Assembly: GCA_002362735.1 (NCBI GenBank)
Contig: DEUU01000316.1
Span: forward strand, 1,899-8,737
From: Dehalococcoidia bacterium UBA3254
GTDB taxonomy: Bacteria; Chloroflexota; Dehalococcoidia; Dehalococcoidales; UBA3254
Length of the DNA stretch: 6,839 bases
Direction of reading: 5' to 3'
The stretch's first letter is position 1; each line of letters begins with the position of its first letter. The translations under genes and the position numbers were made by a program. Shown here in pieces: positions 1 to 6,061 of this stretch. The notes under the pieces are model-generated. The model made no database searches. It saw only the letters and a list, made by a program, of their open reading frames with translations, and was not told where the DNA came from.

Positions 1-10
1 GGGTATTCAT
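1..10 (-). CDS. 5' end of a leftward gene, truncated by the window edge
   Basis: On the minus strand an ATG (complement of 8-10) is preceded by an A-rich tract and a GGAGG (complement of 20-24) with a 9-nt spacer, which is an excellent ribosome binding site. Only Met-Asn-Thr and one base of the next codon are inside the window, so no function can be assigned. Its start faces away from the SPFH gene at 225, so 11-224 would be a divergent promoter region. The call rests only on the RBS/ATG geometry; chance occurrence is possible. Confidence 0.45.
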
Positions 11-107
11 AACGAATATCCTCCTTTTTTATTATCATCTTTTAATAACATAACCCCCATTTTATCTTTAAACGCTCGTTAGAATCGTAAACCCTCTATC
101 TTTAGCC

Positions 108-136
108 TTGGCAATCACGCTATAATAATGTAATAA
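108..136 (+). promoter_or_regulatory. candidate sigma-70/sigma-A type promoter for the SPFH gene
   Basis: TTGGCA at 108-113 (5 of 6 to TTGACA) is followed after exactly 17 nt by TAATAA at 131-136, a weak -10 with 3 of 6 matches. A perfect TATAAT also lies at 121-126 but has no good -35 at the right distance. Either -10 would give a leader of about 80-95 nt before the ATG at 225. This is consensus matching by eye only. Confidence 0.3.
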
Positions 137-141
137 AAACT

Positions 142-184
142 AACAGGGACATTGACCAATATTCTCAGGTAATATCACCCTGTT
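142..184. promoter_or_regulatory. nested inverted repeat in the leader of the SPFH gene
   Basis: AACAGGG (142-148) and CCCTGTT (178-184) are perfect 7-nt complementary arms. Inside them ATATT and AATAT form a second short stem around the loop CTCAGGT. The element lies between the candidate promoter and the ribosome binding site (GGAG, 214-217). It could be an RNA hairpin in the leader or a protein-binding dyad. It is not followed by a T-run on the plus strand, so it does not look like an intrinsic terminator for rightward transcription. Confidence 0.3.
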
Positions 185-224
185 CAATCAAAAATAACAA
201 TTTTAATATTAAAGGAGTGTAACA

Positions 225-1160
225 ATGTCAACAATAGGAGTAATTTTGATAGTTCTTGGCCTAATTGCTCTATGCGGAGGACTGATGGCCTGGTTTTTAA
301 CTAAAAGTAAATCAGATGATAAAGCTGGAAGAATTTTCTCCATAATTGGAGCATCCGCTATTATAATTGGCATATTTTTGACATCCTTTATTATTGTACC
401 GGCGGGTAATAGAGGTGTACTATTGCGCTTTGGTAAAGTCGAGGGAATTAAGGCCGAAGGCTTGAACGTACGTATACCATTGATAGAATCAGTGGAATTA
501 ATGAGCGTCAGGACTCAATTATACGAATCTGATGCTACTGCTGCCAGCAAGGACTTGCAGGATGTAACCGCTAAAATTGCCATCAATTACAGGGTTGATC
601 CTTCACGGGTTGGGTACATCTTTCAGACTATCGGAATGAGATACATTGATGTCATTGCTCATCCAGCCATCCAGGAGACGGTCAAAGAAATTACCGCTAA
701 ATTCAATGCTGAGGATATGATTCTAAAACGTGCAGAGGTAAAAGATGCCATTGTAAATGCTCTCACCACCAGACTTTCCCAGAGGGATATTATCACCGAA
801 AGCATAAATATCACCAACTTTGAATTTTCTCCGGAGTTCACTAACGCCATCGAAGATAAAGTCGTCGCTCAGCAAAACGCCCTTCAAGCTCAGAATAAAC
901 TCGAACAGGTCAAAGTAGAAGCTCAGCAGGCTAAGGCAAAAGCCGAAGGTGAAGCCAATGCCGCTATCGCCAAGGCTCAAGGGCAAGCTCAGGCTATCCA
1001 GATCGTGACTGATGCGCAAACAGCCGCTAATGCTAAAATTTCACCTAGTCTTAATAATGAAGTGTTGCAATATATCTTCTATGACAGGTTGGGCACGGAT
1101 ATTAAAGTAGTGGTAGTTCCTTCTGGGAGTAACCTGACACTGGGTGATATTTCGAAGTAG
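225..1160 (+). CDS. SPFH/Band 7 domain (prohibitin-like) membrane protein
   Basis: This 311-residue protein has two hydrophobic segments near the N-terminus (about 4-25 and 37-58), separated by a charged KSKSDDK loop. A Band 7/SPFH domain begins right after the second segment (VPAGNRGVLLRFGKV, residues 58-72) and runs to about residue 210. Residues about 205-268 form an Ala/Gln/Glu/Lys-rich coiled coil with the AKAEGEANAAIAKAQGQAQA pattern typical of prohibitin and flotillin-type proteins. The tail ends VVVPSGSNLTLG, like bacterial prohibitin-family proteins. Family members assemble into membrane-bound oligomeric rings or scaffolds, often partnered with a membrane protease or an NfeD-type protein. 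No such partner is visible here, so the specific role is unknown. The start is supported by GGAG at 214-217, 7 nt before the ATG. The gene appears monocistronic, followed by a 612-nt gap. Two N-terminal TM segments rather than one is a mild departure from classical prohibitins. Confidence 0.93.
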   Translation: MSTIGVILIVLGLIALCGGLMAWFLTKSKSDDKAGRIFSIIGASAIIIGIFLTSFIIVPAGNRGVLLRFGKVEGIKAEGLNVRIPLIESVELMSVRTQLYESDATAASKDLQDVTAKIAINYRVDPSRVGYIFQTIGMRYIDVIAHPAIQETVKEITAKFNAEDMILKRAEVKDAIVNALTTRLSQRDIITESINITNFEFSPEFTNAIEDKVVAQQNALQAQNKLEQVKVEAQQAKAKAEGEANAAIAKAQGQAQAIQIVTDAQTAANAKISPSLNNEVLQYIFYDRLGTDIKVVVVPSGSNLTLGDISK

Positions 1161-1327
1161 AAATACGTTCAAGTATAACATGTTACTATGGACTGCTGGC
1201 GATCGGATGCTTGAAGAGCCAGTATAGAACTATACAAATAAAAAGTGGAAATGGGTGATTTTGGAATACTGCCCATCTGAGAATATTTTTGTTCTGGTTC
1301 TTAATATCCTTTTCATGCGGCAAAAAC

Positions 1328-1351
1328 TGTGATAATGTGACGATTATGACA
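1328..1351. promoter_or_regulatory. 24-bp dyad, candidate transcription-factor operator
   Basis: Arms TGTnATAAT (1328-1336) and ATTATnACA (1343-1351) are mirror-complementary at 8 of 9 positions each, separated by 6 nt. This geometry is typical of homodimeric helix-turn-helix regulators. The nearest downstream gene on the same strand is the LarA-like gene, about 420 nt away. The motif is not a clean CRP (TGTGA-N6-TCACA), FNR (TTGAT-N4-ATCAA) or Rex site, so the regulator is unidentified. Confidence 0.4.
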
Positions 1352-1352
1352 A

Positions 1353-1390
1353 GTGAATTTGCGCCGTTATTGCGCTTAGGGAAATTTCAC
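1353..1390. promoter_or_regulatory. nested inverted repeat next to the operator-like dyad
   Basis: Outer arms GTGAATTT (1353-1360) and AAATTTCAC (1382-1390) are complementary with one bulged base. Inner arms GCGC (1361-1364) and GCGC (1372-1375) pair around CGTTATT. Together they make an extended imperfect hairpin or double dyad starting one base after the 24-bp palindrome ends. No T-run follows, so a terminator is unlikely; a composite operator or a leader RNA structure is more plausible. Confidence 0.3.
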
Positions 1391-1447
1391 ATTCAATCTG
1401 AGTTAATCGTTAATTGAACAAGAGGATGAAAATTTTTTAATATGTCT

Positions 1448-1478
1448 TTGAAATTTTTAGTTCTAATTAGGTTACAAT
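1448..1478 (+). promoter_or_regulatory. weak candidate promoter for the LarA-like/ThDP operon
   Basis: TTGAAA (1448-1453) and TACAAT (1473-1478, 5 of 6 to TATAAT) are separated by 19 nt, longer than the optimal 17. Transcription from here would leave an unusually long leader of nearly 290 nt. In so AT-rich a stretch, chance hexamers are common, and a promoter nearer 1773 cannot be excluded. Confidence 0.2.
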
Positions 1479-1772
1479 ATTTAAATTCGATGTTGGGTTA
1501 CGAATGTATCATTTTTGTAATGACATCAATCAAGAATATATTAACATACAATCGCTTTTACAATCGCAAAAATATTCTCTGTCATCAATGATTTAATGAT
1601 ATCGTTATTAAAAGAAAATGTAAGCGCAGCGTTAAGAAAAAATGTAATTACTAACTAAGGTCTAATTAGCATAGAATTAATGAGCTATTAACAACCTTTA
1701 AAGATGGTAAGTAACTGAATACATTTTAGAGTAATTAAGTCCTCACATAGTTTTAACAATAGGAGAACTCAA

Positions 1773-2996
1773 ATGGCAAAGATTATTAATATACCACAAA
1801 TGGAATGGTATCAGCCTCGTGAGCTTAAGCTGCCGATACCAGATGGATGGCAGTTAGATATTTGTAATATGAAAGGTTATGATCTCCCCGCTATGACTGA
1901 TGAACAGATAATGAATGCTGTGACTAATTTGATAGGTTTGCCGCCAATCAGAGAATTAGCCAGGGGTAAAAAAGAAGTCGCGATCATTTTTGATGATATT
2001 CACCGCCCTACCCGCGTTTCCCGCATTTTGCCATTTGTTCTGGAAGAATTAGAGAAAGCGGGTATTACTGATAATAATATTCGTTTTATTGCCGCTAATG
2101 GTACCCACGCTCCCATGAATCGGGAAGATTTTATTAAAAAACTGGGTGAGGATGTTATAGCCAGGTTTATGGTTTATAACCACAACCCGTTTTTTAACTG
2201 CACTTATCTTGGCATGACCAGTCGAGGCAATAAGGTTGAAATAAATACTGAGGTCATGCGGTGCGACTTTAAGATTACGATAAGTTCCTTGACTCCCCAT
2301 GGACTGGTTGTGTTCAGTGGTGGAAGCAAGGTTATTCTGCCTGGTATATCATCTTTTGAAACCGTTAAGTATAATCACACTCTGAAAGTTTTACCTGAAC
2401 AAACCACGCGTCATGAAAATAATCCTATTCACCTTGATATGGATGAGGCGGCTAATATGGTTGGTGTCAGTGTTAATATAGAAGGCCTGGTAAATTCCTG
2501 GGGGGATACCATATCCTTATACGCTGGTGAATTTAAAGAGTCTCACAATGCCGCCGTTAGACAAGCGATGACTCATTATCTTACAAAACAGGCAGAAGAT
2601 AAAGATATTGTCGTATGTAATTCTTACATAAAGCCCACCGAAGCACCTCTCGCATTGGGTGCGGCTTTTGGTTCTATAAAAAAGGAAAACGGCGATATCG
2701 TACTCATTTGTAACTCTCCTGGAGGACAAGTAGTTCATTACGGAGCCAGCAAGTGGGGTAAATTCGTAGATATTGCAATTCCCACTCTGCAGTTTCCAAT
2801 GCCATCCTATGTAAAGCGTATTATTATCTATAGCGAGTTTCCTGATTATAGCGGCTTTTCATCAACCTTCGGAAACAAGATTGTGATTCTGAATAAATGG
2901 GATGACGTCTTGCGCCTCCTTAAAGAAGATCACGGGGAAAAAGCAACAGTGGCGGTTTATCCAAGTGCCGATATTCGTGTTTTTGAAAGAAAATAA
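1773..2996 (+). CDS. LarA-like (DUF2088) nickel-pincer-type racemase/epimerase homologue
   Basis: This 407-residue cytosolic-looking protein has the LarA/DUF2088 fold signature. The N-terminal lobe has FDDIHRPTR (residues 73-81; D75/R78 match LarA D72/R75) and ANGTHAPM (H112 ~ LarA H108). Next comes TPHGLVVFSGGSKVILPG, with H176 and K186 ten residues apart, then KYNH (H202) sixteen further on. These spacings are identical to H174, K184 and H200 of Lactobacillus LarA, where Lys184 carries the NPN pincer and His200 binds nickel. Known members racemise or epimerise 2-hydroxyacids by hydride transfer. In the C-terminal lobe, the segment that should hold the LarA Gln295/Lys298 pair reads NSYIKPTEAPLALGAA, and neither residue is obvious, so lactate is an unlikely substrate. 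NSPGGQVVHYG (314-324) is another notable block. GGAG at 1762-1765 sits 7 nt before the ATG. The gene heads a two-gene operon with the ThDP enzyme. No larB, larC or larE maturation gene is in the window. Confidence 0.88.
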   Translation: MAKIINIPQMEWYQPRELKLPIPDGWQLDICNMKGYDLPAMTDEQIMNAVTNLIGLPPIRELARGKKEVAIIFDDIHRPTRVSRILPFVLEELEKAGITDNNIRFIAANGTHAPMNREDFIKKLGEDVIARFMVYNHNPFFNCTYLGMTSRGNKVEINTEVMRCDFKITISSLTPHGLVVFSGGSKVILPGISSFETVKYNHTLKVLPEQTTRHENNPIHLDMDEAANMVGVSVNIEGLVNSWGDTISLYAGEFKESHNAAVRQAMTHYLTKQAEDKDIVVCNSYIKPTEAPLALGAAFGSIKKENGDIVLICNSPGGQVVHYGASKWGKFVDIAIPTLQFPMPSYVKRIIIYSEFPDYSGFSSTFGNKIVILNKWDDVLRLLKEDHGEKATVAVYPSADIRVFERK

Positions 2997-3008
2997 AGGA
3001 GTATAAAC

Positions 3009-4682
3009 ATGGCTAAGATTAAAGGCAGTGAGGCACTTATAAAGATATTTCAAGGTGAGGGGGTAAAATATATCTTTGGACTACCGGGATCAACCGAAGG
3101 TGAGTATCTGGATTCATTAGAAGATAACCCGGACATAAAGTACATTCTTTGCCTCCATGAAAATATAGCCGTATGCATGGCACAGGGGTACAGCAGGACA
3201 ACGAGGAAAGTTGGGGTTGTGCTCCTGCATACAAATATCGGATTGGCAAGTGGCTTACCGATGTTGATAAATGCCTATTATGCCGGAGTGCCTTTATTGG
3301 TAACAGCAGGTCAACAAGACACCAGAATAGCGTTACAAGACCCCGCCATGGCCGATGATCTGGCAGGTATGGTAAGACGATATACTAAATGGACCTATAA
3401 CATTCAATATGTAGAAGATATTCCTCTAGCTATCCAGCGTGCCTTCAAAGTAGCACTGCAACCTCCCACCGGTCCGGTATTTATTTCTCTTCCCATGAAC
3501 ATAATGAGTGACACGCTGGATTTCGAATATGTTACTCACTCTCCAGTCTTCAGCCGGATACGTCCTGATCGAGAGGCTATTGCTCGAGCTGTTGAGCTCC
3601 TATCCGAAGCTCAGAATCCAGCTATCCTTGTAGGGGCCGGGGTAGACAAAAATGAAGCAATTAATGAAGTGGTGAAGTTAGCCGAGCTCACCGGAGCGCG
3701 GGTCTACCAGCGGATGATGAGCGACGTCAACTTCCCAACCAACCATCCTCTTTATATGGGAAACCTGGACGTCACTAATTCCGCGACCCGTGATCTGCTA
3801 AAATCAGTGGATGTACTTACAGCCATCGGAGAGCCGCTGATAACATATCTTTTTTACCTGCCGAAACCGCTAATAACCGGGAATACTAAGATAATTCAGA
3901 TTGATGATAATCCGTGGGAGATCGCTAAAAATTTTCCAGTGGCGTCCGGGATTTCCGGCCATATTAAAAATTCTCTTACTGAATTAGTTGATGGTCTTCA
4001 GAGCAACATGAAAAAGAAAACCAGGGAAGCAGCTGTATTACGAGCATCAAATATCGCCAGAGAAACCGAAAAGATGAACCAGGACATCTTAGCCAAAGCT
4101 CAAAGTGAGAGAGACCAGGTTCCCATAGCTGCCTCAAGGTTAATCCTGGAGATAAAAGATGCCCTTAAACCTGGTACGCTGCTAGTAGATGATTCAATAT
4201 CCGCAGGGCTAGCCGTTCGAAATATCATACGCTTTAGTGAACCTAAAAGTCTTCAATGCCATCGTGGAGGGGGGTGCATTGGTGAGGGTATGCCGGCTGC
4301 TCTTGGAACCAAATTGGCAGCCCCAGACCGCCCGGTTGTGGCGTTGTGTGGCGATGGCTCCGCGATGTGGGCAATTCAGAGTTTATGGACAGCGGCTCAC
4401 TATAATATACCGGTTACCATCATCATTTTCGCCAACAAAGCATATGATTTACTTAAGTTAAATAAACACTTGGTGCTTGGTGAGAAGGCGAGAGGTAGGT
4501 ATCTAGGTATGGATTTTAATGAACCTAGAATCAATTTCTGTGAGATAGCTCAAGGCATGGGCGTTTCTGGGAAAAGAGTGGAACGACCGGAGGAGTTAAG
4601 AAAAGTATTGACTTCTGCATTTGAATCAAATAAGCCAAACTTGGTCGAAGTGCATGTTGCACATGTTTCTATACCTGGATGA
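3009..4682 (+). CDS. ThDP-dependent decarboxylase/lyase, benzoylformate-decarboxylase/acetolactate-synthase-like
   Basis: The 557 residues carry three ThDP-enzyme domains in order: pyrimidine-binding (about 1-170), central (about 185-330) and pyrophosphate-binding (about 370-550). The N-terminal domain has FGLPGS (S28 ~ BFD S26), the cofactor-activating Glu in LHENIAVCMAQGYSR (E51) and H74 in LLHTN (~ BFD His70). The C-terminal domain has GDGSAMWAIQSLWTAAHYN (448-466) and FANKAY (474-479); D449 and N476 are the expected Mg2+ ligands. Similarity to benzoylformate decarboxylase is strongest in this C-terminal block and at FPTNHPLYMG. However, the position of the second catalytic His of BFD (His281) is L281 here, so reaction and substrate are unassigned: 2-oxoacid decarboxylation, carboligation or lyase chemistry are all possible. 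The gene starts 12 nt after the LarA-like stop, with GGAG at 2998-3001 and a 7-nt spacer, so the two are surely co-transcribed. No acetolactate-synthase small subunit follows. Generic naming as acetolactate synthase would over-claim. Confidence 0.88.
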   Translation: MAKIKGSEALIKIFQGEGVKYIFGLPGSTEGEYLDSLEDNPDIKYILCLHENIAVCMAQGYSRTTRKVGVVLLHTNIGLASGLPMLINAYYAGVPLLVTAGQQDTRIALQDPAMADDLAGMVRRYTKWTYNIQYVEDIPLAIQRAFKVALQPPTGPVFISLPMNIMSDTLDFEYVTHSPVFSRIRPDREAIARAVELLSEAQNPAILVGAGVDKNEAINEVVKLAELTGARVYQRMMSDVNFPTNHPLYMGNLDVTNSATRDLLKSVDVLTAIGEPLITYLFYLPKPLITGNTKIIQIDDNPWEIAKNFPVASGISGHIKNSLTELVDGLQSNMKKKTREAAVLRASNIARETEKMNQDILAKAQSERDQVPIAASRLILEIKDALKPGTLLVDDSISAGLAVRNIIRFSEPKSLQCHRGGGCIGEGMPAALGTKLAAPDRPVVALCGDGSAMWAIQSLWTAAHYNIPVTIIIFANKAYDLLKLNKHLVLGEKARGRYLGMDFNEPRINFCEIAQGMGVSGKRVERPEELRKVLTSAFESNKPNLVEVHVAHVSIPG

Positions 4683-4874
4683 TTTTTTCAATCAGGCGCT
4701 CGAAGGTAACGGTTACGTTAATCATCCAAAATAAATAGATTACACGTAAAGAACGATAGCGTTTACAAAGAATTATATTAGCGTTTGTGATAAAAGACTT
4801 TAAAAGTAATAGTCCATTAGATAAAATAGACAAAATTAATATTCCGGGACAGAGGTGTTCTATTTCGTGTCTAA
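4683..4874. other. short gap between the ThDP gene and the IS481 fragment
   Basis: No gene is visible. A TAACG-GTTA-CGTTA dyad (4707-4720) is present but lacks a T-run, so no clear terminator for the operon can be named. The octamer TAGCGTTT occurs twice about 20 nt apart. The IS481 homology begins abruptly near 4875-4880, so the deletion or recombination junction that removed the front of the element is probably at about 4870. Confidence 0.4.
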
Positions 4875-5534
4875 AGAGACTTTAAGAAAGCTAAATCCGA
4901 AGAGGAAGCCCACGGTGAGATAGAAAGCCTTCATCCGGGTTATTTGGGTGCCCAAGACACCTATTATATCGGGAATCTGAAAGCCGTTGGCCGTATCTAT
5001 CAGCAAACCTTCATTGATACTTACACCAAGATAGCTTTCGTCAAGCTATATGACCGCAAGAATGCTCTGGTAGCGGCGGATCTGCTGAATGATCAGGTCG
5101 TCCCCTGGTATGAGGAACAGGGAATTAAGTTACTGCGGATACTGACCGATCGTGGGACTGAGTACTGTGGAGCCCGTGAGCATCACGAATACCAGCTTTA
5201 TCTGGCCGTAGAGGATATCGACCACACCAAGACCAAAGCCAGGTCTCCGCAAACTAATGGAGTCTGTGAACGCTTCCATAAGACTATTCAGGATGAGTTT
5301 TATGCAGTGGCCTTCCGCAAGAAGGTCTATAACACCCTGGAAGAGCTGCAACAGGACCTGGACGTGTGGTTAACGGAGTATAATCAAGAGAGGACTCATA
5401 CTGGAAGGTATTGTTATGGGAAAACGCCCTGGCAGACCTTTCTGGATAGCAAACATCTGGCCGAAGAAAAGATGCTGGATAAGTTACAACCGACAGCTAA
5501 TCCTGATGTCAGGGAGGTCTCATGTGTCAGATGA
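4875..5534 (+). pseudogene. 5'-truncated IS481-family transposase (integrase catalytic domain)
   Basis: The readable frame begins just after an in-frame TAA at 4872-4874 and gives about 219 residues. It enters directly into the linker before the catalytic core (KSEEEAHGEIE, then HPGYLGAQDTYY). Numbering from the TTG at 4944, the DDE residues are D5 (GAQD), D69 (LTDRGTEYC) and E109 (NGVCERFH), followed by YNQERTHTGRYCYGKTPWQTF, typical of IS481 elements. Full-length relatives are about 340-360 residues with an N-terminal helix-turn-helix region, which is absent here. There is no ATG or RBS for the remaining frame, and the TTG at 4944 lies inside the conserved domain, so it is not a real start. 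By eye the segment is richer in G+C than its neighbours, in keeping with separate origin. The DDE core itself looks undamaged, so truncation may be fairly recent. No matching terminal inverted repeat was found on the left. Confidence 0.85.
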
Positions 5535-5584
5535 AGTCATGTCTACTACAAATTAAAAGTTTAAACTGGATAGTTCGATCGTTC

Positions 5585-5615
5585 AGAGCCAGGCAATCCA
5601 GACTAGTTGGGCTCT
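5585..5615. repeat. inverted repeat, possible right-end hairpin of the IS200-like remnant
   Basis: AGAGCC (5585-5590) and GGCTCT (5610-5615) are perfect 6-nt arms around a 19-nt loop. They lie just beyond the downstream end of the degenerate tnpA on the minus strand, where IS200/IS605 elements carry a right-end hairpin used by TnpA. The assignment rests on position and symmetry only; the cleavage site cannot be recognised. Confidence 0.25.
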
Positions 5616-5624
5616 TCCGAAGAT

Positions 5625-6020
5625 TTAATGAAATGGTTGACCTTTTCTCATGATCAATAGATGGAGAGTGACTCCAACCAATTTATAATTACCCTCATTC
5701 CCTATTATGAATGTCTGATCTCAAACCATGGCTAGCGTATAGTCTGTCTTCAAGGGCATCGCGACAATCCTGGCGGAGAAGCGATGTGTGCGGCGTCCGG
5801 GCTGTATTTTGTTTGATTATCCCCACTGCCTTTCCTACTGATATCGTTGGCGGAACACTCAGGTGCAAATGAATATGGTCTTTGTCATGATTAACAGTCC
5901 TGAATGCTATCGTAGGATAGTGCTCCGTAATTTCCGCCAACTTCTTGTCCAAATTCCCACGTTGAATACCACATGATATTCGTAGTGGTACACACAATGC
6001 GCTAGATGTGTAAATTCCAT
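5625..6020 (-). pseudogene. tnpA: degenerate IS200/IS605-type Y1 transposase (tnpA) remnant
   Basis: Read leftward, three frames must be joined to recover a TnpA. From the ATG at 6018-6020 one frame gives MEFTHLAHCVYHYEYHVVF, matching the usual start. The conserved KYRRK block that should follow is missing, and after FNVGI the frame shifts. The second frame (open 5695-5997) carries LDKKLAEITEHYPTI, then NHDKDHIHLHLSVPP with the HUH metal-binding histidines, then SVGKAVGIIKQNTAR and YASHGLRSD. The segment expected next, including the helix with the nucleophilic Tyr, is deleted. A third frame then appears to resume the C-terminal tail (GNEGNYKLVGV) to a TAA at 5625-5627. IS200 TnpA normally is about 130-155 residues and moves single-stranded DNA. 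This copy has at least two deletions and two frame changes and lacks its catalytic tyrosine, so it is dead. It converges on the IS481 fragment. No TnpB is present. Confidence 0.8.
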
Positions 6021-6061
6021 GTTTTATATTATAGGCCTATTCTGCCATCGTTGACGATACA

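Larger units (their letters stand above)
1161..1772. other. 612-nt AT-rich intergenic region with regulatory-looking dyads and no convincing gene
   Basis: No open frame here has a credible RBS and protein-like composition. Near the left end are two small dyads: GTATAG-AA-CTATAC at 1222-1235, and ATGGG/CCCAT at 1251-1255 and 1272-1276. The second is followed loosely by T-rich sequence and could be a poor terminator for the SPFH gene. Further right come the operator-like palindrome and nested repeat listed separately, then a very AT-rich stretch to the RBS of the LarA-like gene. The length and dyad content suggest that control of the downstream operon sits here. Confidence 0.5.

Noticed and set aside
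659..1019. Minus-strand open frames inside the SPFH gene
   Set aside because: Shadows of a well-supported coding region, with no RBS and no protein-family features.
1251..1295. ATGGG/CCCAT stem followed by T-rich sequence as terminator of the SPFH gene
   Set aside because: Five-base stem, 16-nt loop and a T-run displaced by several bases; too weak to call as a feature, so only mentioned in the intergenic entry.
1442..1591. 49-codon plus-strand open frame in the gap before the LarA-like gene
   Set aside because: The nearest GAGG is about 16 nt from the ATG, too far. The composition is what AT-rich noncoding DNA gives, and there is no recognisable motif.
1462..1669. Repeats TCTAATTAG (1462-1470 and 1661-1669) and ACAATCGC (1548-1555 and 1560-1567), examined as CRISPR or iteron-like units
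   Set aside because: Only two short copies each, irregular spacing and AT-rich context; consistent with chance.
2049..3053. Minus-strand open frames inside and at the end of the LarA-like gene
   Set aside because: Antisense shadows of conserved coding sequence.
3037..4461. Short frames on both strands inside the ThDP gene
   Set aside because: They overlap the conserved ThDP domains in other frames and have no independent support.
3009..4682. Naming the ThDP enzyme acetolactate synthase (ilvB) or benzoylformate decarboxylase (mdlC)
   Set aside because: No regulatory small subunit gene follows, and the second BFD active-site His is not conserved, so a specific gene symbol is not justified.
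4680..4720. Possible terminator after the ThDP gene (TGATT/AATCA around the T-run, and TAACG/CGTTA)
   Set aside because: Stems of 5 bp without a following T-run do not meet the pattern of an intrinsic terminator.
4944..5534. IS481 frame as an intact gene starting at TTG 4944
   Set aside because: The TTG lies inside the conserved catalytic domain, has no RBS, and homology continues upstream to about 4881.
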